From: Ignavibacteriota bacterium
Lineage (GTDB): Bacteria; Bacteroidota; Ignavibacteria; SZUA-365
Assembly: GCA_016218045.1 (NCBI GenBank)
Contig: JACRFB010000012.1
Location: forward strand, 1 to 64,000
DNA: 64,000 nt
Reading direction: 5' to 3'
Positions 28,368 to 37,911 of this stretch are shown piece by piece. Under the pieces are notes generated by a model. It did no database searches. It was given only the letters and a program-made list of their open reading frames with translations, and was not told where the DNA came from. Within the stretch, counting starts at the first letter, position 1. Each line of letters starts with the position of its first letter. Both the position numbers and the translations under genes were made by a program.

Positions 28368-29045
28368 ATGCCCACCCTGCGCTATTTCAGCCATTCGTCC
28401 TTCGCGCTTTCCGACGGGAAATACACCGTGCTGATCGATCCGTTCTTCACCGGCAATCCGACCTGTCCCGTGCGCGCCGAGGATGTGAGAGCCGATTTTA
28501 TTGTGCTGACACACGGGCACGGCGATCACATCGGTGACGGCTTCGCCATCGCCAAACGCGACGGAGCGACGGTGATCGCGGTGAACGAGCTGGCGAATTT
28601 TGCGGCGGAGGAGGGGTGCAGCGCGCACAACATGCACATCGGCGGCGCGTATACCTTCCCCTTCGGCCGGGTCAAATTCACCATCGCGCATCACGGTTCG
28701 GGAGCGCCGGACGGCCGCTACATGGGCGAACCCGCGGGTGTGGTGCTCAGCATCGGCGGACGCACGGTGTATCATACCGGAGACACAGGTCTTTTTCTCG
28801 ACATGCAGCTCATCGGCAAGCGCGACGCAGTGGACGTGATGCTGCTGCCGATCGGCGACAACTTCACGATGGGCATCGACGACGCGCTTGTTGCGGCCGA
28901 GTTCGTGCGTCCGCGCCTGGCCATACCGATGCACTACAACACCTTCCCGGTGATCAGCGCCGATCCGCATCTCTTCGCCTCGCGCGCGAAGGAGGAGGGC
29001 ATCGACGCCCGCGTACTCGAGTACGGAGAGACGATCGAACTGTGA
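28368..29045 (+). CDS. UPF0173-family metal-dependent hydrolase (beta-lactamase fold)
   Basis: A 225-residue metallo-beta-lactamase-fold protein of the YtkL/UPF0173 family. Metal ligands are visible in LTHGHGDHIGD (about 45-55), in the FTIAHHGSG segment, in YHTGDTGLF (Asp), and a C-terminal His in AIPMHYNTFP. It begins MPTLRYFSHSSFAL, a typical family start, preceded by AGGAG at 28358-28362; the upstream extension of the frame is not needed. Members are hydrolases of undefined physiological substrate. It is followed after about 80 bases by the glycosyltransferase gene, and may be co-transcribed with the lipopolysaccharide cluster without sharing its function. Confidence 0.92.
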   Translation: MPTLRYFSHSSFALSDGKYTVLIDPFFTGNPTCPVRAEDVRADFIVLTHGHGDHIGDGFAIAKRDGATVIAVNELANFAAEEGCSAHNMHIGGAYTFPFGRVKFTIAHHGSGAPDGRYMGEPAGVVLSIGGRTVYHTGDTGLFLDMQLIGKRDAVDVMLLPIGDNFTMGIDDALVAAEFVRPRLAIPMHYNTFPVISADPHLFASRAKEEGIDARVLEYGETIEL

Positions 29046-29091
29046 CGCGGCGCCGTTTTGCCGCGCCGCACAAATCCGCTAGATTGGAAGG

Positions 29092-29127
29092 ATGTTTCTT
29101 CAACACACCATAGCGGCGTATCCGTGA
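29092..29127 (+). CDS. Possible 11-residue leader peptide upstream of glycosyltransferase
   Basis: ATG at 29092 is preceded by GGAAGG and opens a frame MFLQHTIAAYP ending in TGA at 29125-29127. The stop overlaps the GTG proposed as start of the glycosyltransferase (GTGA, 29124-29127). This is the spacing expected for translational coupling. It may instead be a chance frame. Confidence 0.3.
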   Translation: MFLQHTIAAYP

Positions 29128-29990
29128 GCGGCGGACGCGGGGAAAAGACGGCGCAGTCGCTGTCGCTGATCGTCGCGGTGTACAACAGGCCCGACGCTCT
29201 GCGTCTCGTGCTCGCCGCCTGCGCGTTGCAGACCCTGAAGCCCGCGCAGATCGTCATCGCGGACGATGGATCCGGACCCGCAATTGCGGAAACAGTATAC
29301 GACGCCCGCAATCAATATATGCTCGACATCACCCACGTACGCCACGACGATCTGGGCTGGCGCAAAAATCGCATCCTCAACGACGCCGTGCGTGCGGCGG
29401 CGCGCGACTATCTCGTGTTCATCGACGGCGACTGCGTGCCGCACCGCCGCTTTTTCGAGGATCATGCCGCCGCGAGCGCACACCGCACCGTCGTCTGCGG
29501 ACGGCGCGTGGAACTGAGTCCCTCGTGGACAGCGCGTATCACCCTCGACACAATACGCAGCGGCGCGTATCAGCGCATCGGACCGGCGGCACTGTGGGAG
29601 GGAGTCCGCGGCCGCGCGTTGCGTCTCGAAGACGGCCTGCGCCTGCCTCTGCTCGCGCGGCTCGCGCATCGCGGTGCGCGCGGCATGCTCGGCAGCAATT
29701 TCTCGCTCTGGAAAGAAGATCTCGAGTCCATCAACGGCTTCGACGAAGAGTATGCCGGACCCGGCTGCGGCGAGGACTCCGACGTCGAGTACCGACTCGG
29801 CCTCGCGGGTGTCGCACCGCGTGTGGTGCGCCATCGCGCGATCCAATACCACCTCTGGCATCCGCGCGGCGTGATGTCGGAACAGTCGATCGCGCGTTTC
29901 GCCCGCGTGCGCGCAGAGGCGCGCGCCGTATGTGAACACGGGCTCGCCGAACGCCGTGTCCACGCGGCGCGCGCGGAGGAGCAGGCGTGA
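29124..29990 (+). CDS. Family 2 glycosyltransferase
   Basis: A 288-residue GT-A-fold glycosyltransferase, probably adding a sugar to lipopolysaccharide or another surface glycan in the cytoplasm. Seen: N-terminal nucleotide-sugar fold LSLIVAVYNRPDAL, IVIADDGSGP, the metal-binding DGDCVPHRRFFEDH, and a galactosyltransferase-like C-terminal segment GSNFSLWKEDLESINGFDEEYAGPGCGEDSDVEYRL, split here only by description (G-S-N-F-S then the ED acid pair). Start: GTG at 29124 places the domain about 12 residues in; the frame is open back to a TTG at 29058, so the start is uncertain. It overlaps the ABC exporter start by four bases (GTGA). Confidence 0.85.
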   Translation: MSGGRGEKTAQSLSLIVAVYNRPDALRLVLAACALQTLKPAQIVIADDGSGPAIAETVYDARNQYMLDITHVRHDDLGWRKNRILNDAVRAAARDYLVFIDGDCVPHRRFFEDHAAASAHRTVVCGRRVELSPSWTARITLDTIRSGAYQRIGPAALWEGVRGRALRLEDGLRLPLLARLAHRGARGMLGSNFSLWKEDLESINGFDEEYAGPGCGEDSDVEYRLGLAGVAPRVVRHRAIQYHLWHPRGVMSEQSIARFARVRAEARAVCEHGLAERRVHAARAEEQA

Positions 29991-31810
29991 AAAACGTCGT
30001 CCGCATCGTCCGCTATCTGAAGCCGTACAAGCGCAACCTTTCGCTTGCCTCGCTCTCGATGTTCCTCTTCGTCGTGTTCAACATGGCGACGGTGGTGCTG
30101 ATCATCCCCTTCATCAATGTGCTCTTCGACCGCTCGGCGCCCGTGGTGCGTCCCATGCCCGCGCTGTCGCTCGACACCTTCCGTGAATGGGCGCTGACTG
30201 GCCTGAGCAATCTGCTGGCTTCGAGCGATCCGGTCACGGCCCTGAAATATCTGTGCGGTCTTATCGTTCTGAGTTTCGTGCTCAAGAACATCTTCCATTA
30301 TCTGCAGACCTGGTTCATGGGGCCGGCCGAGCACGGCATCGTGCGCGACCTGCGGCAGCAGCTCTTCGAACATCTGACGAAGCTGTCGCTCAGCTATTTT
30401 TCGGAGGAGCGCAAGGGCGTGCTCGTGTCGCGCATCGTCAACGATGTGAAGATGGTGAACGACTCGGCCATCGCCGTCGTGAACAGCGTGTTCCGCGATC
30501 CGCCGCAGATCATCACCTACACGATCATTCTGTTTGTCATCGACTGGAAGCTCACGCTGCTCGTGCTCGTGATGCTGCCCGTGACGGGATTCATCCTCGC
30601 AAAAATCGCGGAGAAACTGCGCCGTGAAAGCGGGCGTCTACAGACGGCCATGGCCGACATCACCGCCGCTCTCGACGAGGCGCTCACGAGCATGCGCATC
30701 ATCAAGGCCTTCCGCACCGAGAAGCTCGAAACCGAACGCTTCCGCGTGCACAATCAGAATTACTACCGCACCTACGTGGGCATACTGCGCCGCAGCGAAC
30801 TGACCTCGCCCATCACCGAGACCATCAGCGTGCTGGTCGTGGTGATCATACTGTGGTTCCTGGGCGAATCGATTCTGAAGGGCAGGGGAGGCATGACCAG
30901 CGGCGTGTTTGTGGCCTACATTTTTGCGATGCTGCAGATGATGCAACCGCTGAAATTTTTCGGGCAGATGATCAGCAGTCTGTCGCAGGGTCTCGCGGGC
31001 GCGCAGCGAGTGTTTGCCGTGCTCGACATTCCGCCGCGCATCGTCGATGCGCCCGGCGCCACCGCCATCGAGCGCTTCACGGGGAGCATCGAATTTCAGG
31101 ACGTGCGTTTCCGCTACGACACGGGCGACGAAGTGCTCGCAGGGGTGACACTCGAGATACGCGCGGGTCAGACCGTCGCCGTCGTCGGACCGAGCGGCGC
31201 GGGCAAGAGCACCCTGGTCGATCTGGTGCCGCGTTTCCACGACATCACGGGCGGGCGCATCCTGATCGACGGCCGTGACATCCGCGACGTCACCGTCTCA
31301 TCCCTGCGCGGCCTGATGGGCATCGTCACGCAGGAGACCTTTCTCTTCAACACCACCATCCGCGAGAACATCGCCTACGGCATGCCCGACGCGACACTCG
31401 ACGATGTCGTGGCGGCGGCGCGCGCGGCGAACGCGCATCAGTTCATCATCGAGTCGGCCGAGGGCTACGAGACTGTGATCGGCGATCGCGGCGTGAAACT
31501 CTCCGGCGGTCAGCGCCAGCGCATTTCCATCGCGCGCGCGATACTGAAAAATCCGCCGATCCTGATCCTGGACGAGGCCACCTCGTCGCTCGACACCGAG
31601 TCGGAGGTGCTCGTGCAGGAGGCGATAGAACACCTGATGGCGGGACGCACCTCGATAGTGATTGCGCACCGGCTGTCCACCGTGCAGCGCGCCGATGTGA
31701 TCTACGTGATCGACGCGGGGAAGGTGGTCGAAAGCGGATCACATGCCGAATTGATGGAGCGCGCGGGCGGCATGTACCGGCGGTTGTACGAACTGCAGTT
31801 CCTCGTCTAA
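29987..31810 (+). CDS. MsbA-type ABC transporter (lipid/oligosaccharide exporter)
   Basis: A 607-residue half-transporter with an N-terminal six-helix membrane domain (about 15-330) and a C-terminal ATPase (about 345-600). Walker A is GPSGAGKST (about 402-410), the signature LSGGQRQR is near 505, and Walker B ILILDEATSSLD precedes the H-loop IAHRLS. This is the MsbA/exporter arrangement that flips lipid A-core or lipid-linked sugars across the inner membrane; the homodimer is the working unit. It starts at GTG 29987, overlapping the glycosyltransferase stop, and lies upstream of an O-antigen ligase-like gene. An lipopolysaccharide-precursor role is therefore likely but a different lipid-linked substrate is possible. 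Confidence 0.93.
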   Translation: MKNVVRIVRYLKPYKRNLSLASLSMFLFVVFNMATVVLIIPFINVLFDRSAPVVRPMPALSLDTFREWALTGLSNLLASSDPVTALKYLCGLIVLSFVLKNIFHYLQTWFMGPAEHGIVRDLRQQLFEHLTKLSLSYFSEERKGVLVSRIVNDVKMVNDSAIAVVNSVFRDPPQIITYTIILFVIDWKLTLLVLVMLPVTGFILAKIAEKLRRESGRLQTAMADITAALDEALTSMRIIKAFRTEKLETERFRVHNQNYYRTYVGILRRSELTSPITETISVLVVVIILWFLGESILKGRGGMTSGVFVAYIFAMLQMMQPLKFFGQMISSLSQGLAGAQRVFAVLDIPPRIVDAPGATAIERFTGSIEFQDVRFRYDTGDEVLAGVTLEIRAGQTVAVVGPSGAGKSTLVDLVPRFHDITGGRILIDGRDIRDVTVSSLRGLMGIVTQETFLFNTTIRENIAYGMPDATLDDVVAAARAANAHQFIIESAEGYETVIGDRGVKLSGGQRQRISIARAILKNPPILILDEATSSLDTESEVLVQEAIEHLMAGRTSIVIAHRLSTVQRADVIYVIDAGKVVESGSHAELMERAGGMYRRLYELQFLV

Positions 31811-31822
31811 GCGGACGGCGCG

Positions 31823-32998
31823 ATGGTGCTCGGGACACTCGACAGGAAACTTGAAGCGGCGCTGTGGATCTGCGTCGCGGCCACCCTCGCCACGCTCATC
31901 TTCTCCACGGCGTTGAGTCAGGCGGGCGCCTCGCTGTCGGTGCTGCTCTGGATCGGCCTTGCGGCGCGCGGCCGTGTCACGTATCCGCCACGAATGCTTG
32001 TGGTGCCCTTCACCGCGCTGTACCTGACGCGTGCCGCGAGCATCGTCTTTTCCGTTGTGCCGGACGAGAGTGTGCGGCTGCTCTACACCGAAACGGTGTT
32101 CGGGATTTTTTTCTTCGCCGTGTATTCGGTGCTTGCATCCAGGACGGAAGCGCGCAGCATTCTCCTTCTGCGCATCCTGACCGCTGCAGGCGCGGTCGCG
32201 GCGCTGGTCGGTCTCGCGAGATACATCTTCGTCGAAGCCACGCGCATCACCTCCACCACCTCGGGGTACTACACACTGGGTATGTTCCTGCTGGTGGTGT
32301 TGCTGCTGCTGCTCGCCGTCGGACCGTCAAAACGCCTGCTGCCGCACCCGGCGCTGTGGTGGATTTCGAGCGGACTGATGTTCGCGGGCATTGTCTTCAC
32401 GCAGAACCGTATACACATGGCCCTCGCGGGTGTGGCGGTGCTCGGATTTTCGCTGCGGCGTTCGCCGTGGATGGCGCTGGTCTTTGTGGCGCTTGCGGCC
32501 GGCTTGTATTTCGCCAGCCCTGATTTCCTGCGGCAGGCGGGGGAACGGTCGATGGCTCCGGGCGCGATGTCGGGCCGCGAGGTTTTATGGTCCACCGCGT
32601 GGGATATGGCGGGCGACAGACCCCTGACCGGCTACGGGCCGCGCAGCTTCCGCAGCATATTCCCGCGCTTCGACGATCTGGCCGACAAGGGTGTGGGAAG
32701 CTGGCACAACGACGCGATTCAGGCCTATATGGACAGCGGCGCCATGGCCCTCGCCGCGATGCTCGCATTGTACGCCGCGGCGTTCGTTGGTTTTGTGCGG
32801 GCGTGGAGGCGGACCCGCGACGGACACACACGCGACGTGCTGCTCGGCAGCGCCGCAGCCATTGCCGCCTATTTGCTCGCCGGTGGAATATTCGACGTGC
32901 TGCTCTCGCTGCTGTTTTTCACCGTGCTCGCCATCGCCGCGGCAGCCGCGCCGCCTCTTGATGCCGACGCGCGCACCACATCCTCGGAGGCCGCATGA
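31823..32998 (+). CDS. O-antigen ligase/polymerase-like membrane protein (Wzy_C family)
   Basis: A 391-residue protein with about ten to eleven hydrophobic helices and one periplasmic loop (about 235-310) containing GREVLWSTAWDMAGDRPLTGYG and SWHNDAIQAYMDSG, the H-N-(x)-Q/L pattern of the WaaL/Wzy_C domain. These enzymes transfer undecaprenyl-linked glycan to lipid A-core, or polymerise O-units, on the periplasmic face. The ATG at 31823 is 12 bases after the exporter stop. Its last codons overlap the next glycosyltransferase (ATGA at 32995-32998). Ligase and polymerase cannot be separated on sequence alone. Confidence 0.85.
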   Translation: MVLGTLDRKLEAALWICVAATLATLIFSTALSQAGASLSVLLWIGLAARGRVTYPPRMLVVPFTALYLTRAASIVFSVVPDESVRLLYTETVFGIFFFAVYSVLASRTEARSILLLRILTAAGAVAALVGLARYIFVEATRITSTTSGYYTLGMFLLVVLLLLLAVGPSKRLLPHPALWWISSGLMFAGIVFTQNRIHMALAGVAVLGFSLRRSPWMALVFVALAAGLYFASPDFLRQAGERSMAPGAMSGREVLWSTAWDMAGDRPLTGYGPRSFRSIFPRFDDLADKGVGSWHNDAIQAYMDSGAMALAAMLALYAAAFVGFVRAWRRTRDGHTRDVLLGSAAAIAAYLLAGGIFDVLLSLLFFTVLAIAAAAAPPLDADARTTSSEAA

Positions 32999-33759
32999 AC
33001 CCTGTGTCGGTAATTGTGATCGCGAGGGACGAGGAGCGCAATATTGCCGCATGCCTGGAAAGTGTCGCCTGGGCCGCGCAAGTGATAGTGGTTGTCGACG
33101 ACCGCAGCACCGACGCGACCGCCGAACTGGCTCGGAAGAGCGGCGCCGACGTGTATGTGCGCCCGTGGCTGGGTTACGCGGGAATGAAGTCCGCCGCTTT
33201 GCAGCACGCCTCACACGAATGGGTGCTGTGGCTCGACGCCGACGAGCGCGTGCTGCCCGAACTCGCGCGCGAGATTGACACGGTGCTCGCAACATCACCT
33301 CCCGAGACCGCATTCCGTGTTGCGCGCCGCGCGTATTTCCTCGGGAAATGGATACGCCACTGCGGCTGGTATCCCGGCCATGTGACCCGCCTGTTCCGGA
33401 AATCACACGCGCGCTTCAGCAGCTCGGCCGTGCACGAGCATCTCGAGGTGGACGGTCCTATCGGCACACTGCGCAACGACTTGCTGCACTTCACCGACGA
33501 CGATCTCGAGCACTATTTCGAGAAACTCAACCGTTACACCTCACTCGCCGCGCAAGAGCTTGTGGAGGCCGGCCGCCGCGTGCGCGCGCGGGACCTGCTC
33601 CTTCGGCCCTGGGCCATCTTTGTGAAAATGTACGTGCTGCGCGGCGGTTTTCTGGACGGCACACACGGCTATCTGCTCTCGCGCCTGTCCGCCGCCTATG
33701 TTCTCACCAAGTACGCCAAGGCCTGGCAGTCGCAGCGTGACGCCGGGACAGGGTCATGA
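32995..33759 (+). CDS. WaaE/KdtX-like lipopolysaccharide core glycosyltransferase
   Basis: A 254-residue family-2 glycosyltransferase: PVSVIVIARDEERNIAACLESV, VVVDDRSTDAT and the metal-binding LWLDADERV (about 77-85). The rest, including FRVARRAYFLGKWIRHCGWYPG (here about 102-123) and RLFRKSHARFSS with the VHEHLEV segment, matches the WaaE/KdtX type that adds glucose to the heptose core. It starts in a four-base overlap with the ligase gene, completing a tightly packed cluster. Sugar specificity is not decided by sequence. Confidence 0.88.
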   Translation: MNPVSVIVIARDEERNIAACLESVAWAAQVIVVVDDRSTDATAELARKSGADVYVRPWLGYAGMKSAALQHASHEWVLWLDADERVLPELAREIDTVLATSPPETAFRVARRAYFLGKWIRHCGWYPGHVTRLFRKSHARFSSSAVHEHLEVDGPIGTLRNDLLHFTDDDLEHYFEKLNRYTSLAAQELVEAGRRVRARDLLLRPWAIFVKMYVLRGGFLDGTHGYLLSRLSAAYVLTKYAKAWQSQRDAGTGS

Positions 33760-33805
33760 CTCCGCGGGCCGGGCACTCACAGAAAATATCAGACACACCG
33801 CTCCG

Positions 33806-34018
33806 ATGTCCAACGAGAAAGATCCTCGCGTCCTCCGTCCGCCGTTTCCAAACGCCGAGGCGATTCCGCCCCATTGTGATTTTTCCTGCCAGTACGCCGC
33901 CTTCGGCGATCCCTCCGCCGTGGGCGCCTGCAGGCGCGATGTGGGCGTCTGGTGCAAGGCGGCGATGCGGTACAACAACAAACACGCGCGCTGCCTGTTC
34001 GGGGGCGAGACGCGCTGA
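33806..34018 (+). CDS. Small cysteine-rich protein, unknown function
   Basis: 70 residues beginning MSNEKDPRVLRPPFPNAEAI, with five cysteines and a His in the pattern HCDFSCQYAAF ... CRRDVGVWC ... CLF. Spacing of C-x3-C and the later pair is compatible with metal or cluster binding but matches no family I can name. It lies 46 bases after the lipopolysaccharide genes and 48 before the histidine kinase. The ATG at 33806 is preferred over upstream in-frame codons because the sequence before it overlaps the previous gene. No clear ribosome-binding site is seen. Confidence 0.55.
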   Translation: MSNEKDPRVLRPPFPNAEAIPPHCDFSCQYAAFGDPSAVGACRRDVGVWCKAAMRYNNKHARCLFGGETR

Positions 34019-34066
34019 GAGCGGGGCATTTCCCGCTGGTCCGCGAAAGCGCTACCTTGCCGTGTC

Positions 34067-35911
34067 ATGAGAAGTCTGCGAATCAAGATCGGCCTGGGAT
34101 TTTTTGTGATCGTGGGCATCAGCATCGCGACCGGAGTGCTTGTGCTCGTGAACGTGCAGGCGCTGCGCGACGAGATGGAGCGTGTGACACGCACGCGCTA
34201 CGGCGCGCTCATCGCGGCCGAAAACATGGTGAAGGCGGTGCAGCTTCACGAGAGCGCGCATTTCACGATGCTCGTGCAGGACGTGGACATGGGCCGCATG
34301 ATGCTCAACGAGAACCGCGACCGCTTCCTGGCGTGGTACGACCGCGCGTATCGCTCGAGTGTCGAGACCGACAGGCCCACGCTCGACAGTCTCTTTGCCA
34401 CGTACCGCGACTATCTGGGCACCGTCGATTCGCTGCAGGTGATGATCGAGGCGCACCGCCCGATGGCTCTGCTGCGCGACTTTCAATTCTTTGTGATACG
34501 ACCGCTGGCGGAGCGGCTCAAGGAACTGTCGTTCCACGTGCTCGATCAATCCCAAAACGCGATCGTGCGCGCGAACCGCGAAGCCGAGGAAAGCGCCAAA
34601 CAGTCGGCGTTTATCATCATCGGCGCCGCGGCCATCAACCTCGCGCTGAGCCTGATCGCCGCGCTGTCAACCACACGCACCGTCGTGCGGCCGCTGCTGC
34701 GGCTCACCAATTCCGTCCGCGCGATAGGCAGCGGACGCCTCGATCAAAAAATCGACGTCAGCTCGAACGACGAGATCGGCGTGTTGAGCGTCGAATTCAA
34801 TAAAATGACCGAGCGGCTTCGCGCCTTCGAACAGCTCAACATCAACGCGATCATCTCCGAGAAGACACGCGGCGAGGCGATACTCGAGAGCATCAGCGAT
34901 CCGATCATCGTGACAAACGAGGCGGGCGCGGTGCTGCGCATGAACCATGCGGCGCGCGCGCTGGCCCTGCTAGATGCGGGGACCGACGTCACCACACGTC
35001 CGCTCGCCGACGTGCTGCCCGACGAGTCGTGGGCGCGGCATATCGGACCGCATGAACCCGAGCGGGATCCCTCGCACGAGGACCTTGTGCAGCTCGAACA
35101 CGATGGACACGTCTCGTACTATCGTCCCGTGCGCCGCGCGGTGAAAGGCGGCGGGGGCGCCATGGCGGGTGTGGTGACCCTGTTCCAGGACGTGACGCGG
35201 TTCAAACAGATTCAGCAGATGAAGTCCGATTTTCTCGCGGCGGTCTCGCACGAGTTCCGCACGCCGCTGACCTCGATATCCATGACCGTCGACATCCTGC
35301 AGCAGGGGCTGCTGGGCCCCTTGAACGAGCGGCAGACCGACCTGCTCGAGGGTGCAAAGACCGACACCGAACGCCTGAAAAAACTGGTCGAAGAGCTGCT
35401 CGCACTCTCGAAGCTCGAGTCCGCGCGCGGCAGTGTGGCCGCGGCTCCGGTCTCGCTGCGCCGTGTGGTCGAGGATTCGCTGCGTCCGTTGCGCCACCCC
35501 GTCGCCGAGAAGGGTCTCGACGTTCGTGTGGAGATCGACGACACAGTGCCCGACGTGCGCGGCGATTTCCAGCAGCTCTGCTGGGTGTTTGTCAACCTGC
35601 TCAGCAACGGCGTGCGCTATTCGCCCGCGGGAGGGCTGCTGCGCGTGTCCGCCCGCCGCGAGGGGCGTCACGTGCTGGTGGCCGTCGCGGATCAGGGCCG
35701 CGGGATTGCGGCCGAGGATCTCGAATCGATCTTCGACAAGTTTGTGCAGATCAAGCATCCCGACGATGTGACGCCCGGCAGCATCGGTCTGGGCTTGACC
35801 ATCGCGCGGCAGGTCGTCGACAATCACGGCGGACGCATCTGGGCCGAGAGCACGCCGGGCGCGGGCAGCACCTTCTGTTTCACGCTGCCCGTCGCGGAGG
35901 AGGGAGCATGA
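34067..35911 (+). CDS. Sensor histidine kinase (four-helix sensor, HAMP, PAS, HisKA, HATPase)
   Basis: A 614-residue membrane kinase. Two membrane helices (about 8-30 and 183-205) enclose a helical periplasmic sensor. A HAMP linker follows (about 207-260), a PAS-like domain (about 270-385; [16 protein letters not shown]), HisKA with the phospho-acceptor His395 in [10 protein letters not shown], and the ATPase with N-box [11 protein letters not shown]1 VADQGRGIA and G2 GSIGLGLTI. It overlaps the downstream response regulator by ATGA, so it is its cognate kinase. The signal is unknown; the sensor resembles four-helix-bundle (MCP-like) input domains. Confidence 0.94.
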   Translation: MRSLRIKIGLGFFVIVGISIATGVLVLVNVQALRDEMERVTRTRYGALIAAENMVKAVQLHESAHFTMLVQDVDMGRMMLNENRDRFLAWYDRAYRSSVETDRPTLDSLFATYRDYLGTVDSLQVMIEAHRPMALLRDFQFFVIRPLAERLKELSFHVLDQSQNAIVRANREAEESAKQSAFIIIGAAAINLALSLIAALSTTRTVVRPLLRLTNSVRAIGSGRLDQKIDVSSNDEIGVLSVEFNKMTERLRAFEQLNINAIISEKTRGEAILESISDPIIVTNEAGAVLRMNHAARALALLDAGTDVTTRPLADVLPDESWARHIGPHEPERDPSHEDLVQLEHDGHVSYYRPVRRAVKGGGGAMAGVVTLFQDVTRFKQIQQMKSDFLAAVSHEFRTPLTSISMTVDILQQGLLGPLNERQTDLLEGAKTDTERLKKLVEELLALSKLESARGSVAAAPVSLRRVVEDSLRPLRHPVAEKGLDVRVEIDDTVPDVRGDFQQLCWVFVNLLSNGVRYSPAGGLLRVSARREGRHVLVAVADQGRGIAAEDLESIFDKFVQIKHPDDVTPGSIGLGLTIARQVVDNHGGRIWAESTPGAGSTFCFTLPVAEEGA

Positions 35912-37233
35912 GCGCCGACAGGCCCCTGGTGCTCGTCGTGGACGACGAGGTGAATATCCTCAAGACCATCGGCATCAGTCTCGACGCCATCGGTTACGAC
36001 TGCGTGCAGTTCTCGCGGCCGCAGGACGCCGTCGAGGCGCTGCGCATCCGCCGTTTCGACCTCGCGTTTGTCGATCTCAAGATGGCGCCCATCGACGGCA
36101 TGCAGGTGCTCGACGAGATCATGACACATTCGCCCACCACCACCGTCGTGATGATGACCGCGCACGGCAGCATCGACAGCGCCATCGCGGCCGTGCGCAA
36201 GGGCGCGTTCCACTACCTGCAGAAACCGTTCGACCTCGCCGAGCTGCAGCTCTTCGCGCAGAAGACGCTCGAGCATCACCGGCTGGCGATGGAGGTGCAC
36301 GACCTGCGCGAACAGCTCGAACAGCGCAACGACGACGAGGAACTGATCACACGCAGCCGCGGCGTGCGCGAGCAGCTCGACCTCGCCGCGCGTGTCGCCG
36401 ACAGCACGATGAGTGTGCTTATCGAGGGCGAGAGCGGCACGGGCAAGGAACTTGTGGCCTCGTACATCCATCGGCGCGGCAACCGCGCCGACAAACCCTT
36501 TGTGCGTGTCAACTGTGCCGCGCTGCCCGAGCAGCTTCTCGAAAGCGAACTCTTCGGCCACGTGCGCGGCGCCTTCACCGGGGCGGTGCGCGACCGCGAG
36601 GGGCGCTTCGAGGCGGCGGACGGCGGCACAATCTTTCTCGACGAGATCGCCGAGCTGTCGACGGCACTGCAGGTCAAACTGCTCCGCGTCCTGCAGAACC
36701 GCGAGTTCGAGCCCGTGGGCACGAATCAAACGCGCCGCGTGGATGTGCGTGTGATCGCCGCGACAAACCGCAATCTCGACCAGGCCCTGAGCGAGGGCAG
36801 CATCCGCGAGGATCTCTTCTACCGCCTGAATGCCGTGCGCATCAAACTGCCGCCGCTGCGCGAGCGCCCCGAGGATATCCCGCTGCTGGTCCAGCATTTT
36901 CTGAACCGCTTTGGTCCGGAAAAGGCCATTCGTGTATCGGACGACGCGCTGCGCGCCCTGCGCGCGTACCGGTGGAGCGGGAACGTCCGTGAACTCGAAC
37001 ACGTGATCGAGCGCGCGGTGCTGCTCGCCGTCAACGGGCTCGTCGATCTGACGCAGTTGCCGCCGGAAATCCAGGAGCACGCGAACCAGGTGGCGCCGCT
37101 GTCGCTCGAGGAGATGGAGAAGCAGCACATTCGGCGTATACTCGCCACCGCGCGCGATTACGACGAAGCAGCCCGCATCCTGGGTATCGACCCGGCCACC
37201 CTGTGGCGCAAAAGGAAAAAATACGGATTGTAG
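35908..37233 (+). CDS. Sigma-54-dependent response regulator (NtrC family)
   Basis: 441 residues: receiver domain (1-120) with phospho-acceptor Asp56 in [15 protein letters not shown]+ activator domain (about 145-380) with Walker A GESGTGKE (173-180), the sigma-54 contact loop GAFTGA (about 221-226) and Walker [12 protein letters not shown]; and a C-terminal Fis-type helix-turn-helix ([24 protein letters not shown]). It activates RpoN promoters when phosphorylated by the overlapping histidine kinase. A GG-N10-GC element that could be its target lies about 90 bases downstream of its stop. Confidence 0.96.
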   Translation: MSADRPLVLVVDDEVNILKTIGISLDAIGYDCVQFSRPQDAVEALRIRRFDLAFVDLKMAPIDGMQVLDEIMTHSPTTTVVMMTAHGSIDSAIAAVRKGAFHYLQKPFDLAELQLFAQKTLEHHRLAMEVHDLREQLEQRNDDEELITRSRGVREQLDLAARVADSTMSVLIEGESGTGKELVASYIHRRGNRADKPFVRVNCAALPEQLLESELFGHVRGAFTGAVRDREGRFEAADGGTIFLDEIAELSTALQVKLLRVLQNREFEPVGTNQTRRVDVRVIAATNRNLDQALSEGSIREDLFYRLNAVRIKLPPLRERPEDIPLLVQHFLNRFGPEKAIRVSDDALRALRAYRWSGNVRELEHVIERAVLLAVNGLVDLTQLPPEIQEHANQVAPLSLEEMEKQHIRRILATARDYDEAARILGIDPATLWRKRKKYGL

Positions 37234-37256
37234 ACGGCAGCGCGGAGTGTGCCCCC

Positions 37257-37348
37257 ATTGCATTTTGCACGGCACCATAACCGCTGTAATATCAACGCTC
37301 TGGACGCCATGGGGGAGTACGGCCGGAAAGGGGATTGCATTTTGCACG
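37257..37348 (+). promoter_or_regulatory. Candidate sigma-54 promoter with duplicated ATTGCATTTTGCACG box
   Basis: The 288-base gap 37234-37521 contains two exact copies of ATTGCATTTTGCACG at 37257-37271 and 37334-37348, 77 bases apart. Each holds an inverted TGCA-TTT-TGCA. The second overlaps a GG (37325-37326), ten bases, GC (37337-37338) arrangement, the -24/-12 spacing of RpoN promoters. The NtrC-type gene ends just upstream and the STAS/ExbBD genes start downstream. Both elements are candidates only. Confidence 0.4.
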
Positions 37349-37521
37349 ATGGGACCGTTTCCAAGCGGAAAAACCTGCGTTTTTTCGCTGATTTAGGCAA
37401 GAATTTATGGCCCCAGATTTGAAGTGGTGCAGGTGGAGCGGGTCGACAGCCCGCGCCGCACAGCCCCGAACAAGACGATACAGAGTTTCAACGTCGAACT
37501 CATCTATAGAGGAGCCACATC

Positions 37522-37878
37522 ATGGCAATCAAATCCACAACGTTCAACAATCTTCAGATTGCGGTGCTCGAGCCGCGCGGATCGATCATCGGAGGGGACG
37601 AAACCGACGAGCTGAAGCAGAAAGCGAAGGATTTCCTCGATCAAGGGAACAAGAAGCTCATCCTCGATCTCTCGAACGTGACGTACCTGAACAGCTCGGG
37701 TATTGGCGCGGTCGTGAGCATCCACACCGCGTACGCCAAAGCGGCGGGCAAGGTGAAGGTGTGCGGCCTTGACAAGGGCGTCAAAAACGTGTTCGTGATC
37801 ACCAGTCTGACCCGCGTCATCGACGTCGAGGAGACCCGTGACGACGCATTGAAAAACTTTGAAGTCGAAATTCAATAA
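37522..37878 (+). CDS. STAS-domain anti-sigma-factor antagonist (SpoIIAA/RsbV-like)
   Basis: A 118-residue single STAS domain: LQIAVLEPRGSIIGGDETDEL, then LILDLSNVTYLNSSGIGAVV with the phosphorylatable Ser at 58/59, and KVKVCGLDKGVKNVF. Such proteins cycle between phosphorylated and free forms to bind an anti-sigma kinase. It is preceded by AGGAG at about 37511 (GAGGAGCC in the leader) and lies 33 bases upstream of the exbB-like gene. No anti-sigma kinase (RsbW-type) is nearby. The two Ser/Thr kinases at 19-26 kb are possible upstream partners, but that is speculation. Confidence 0.9.
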   Translation: MAIKSTTFNNLQIAVLEPRGSIIGGDETDELKQKAKDFLDQGNKKLILDLSNVTYLNSSGIGAVVSIHTAYAKAAGKVKVCGLDKGVKNVFVITSLTRVIDVEETRDDALKNFEVEIQ

Positions 37879-37911
37879 CTACTCCCATTTCACCATCCGA
37901 GGTAGAGACAC

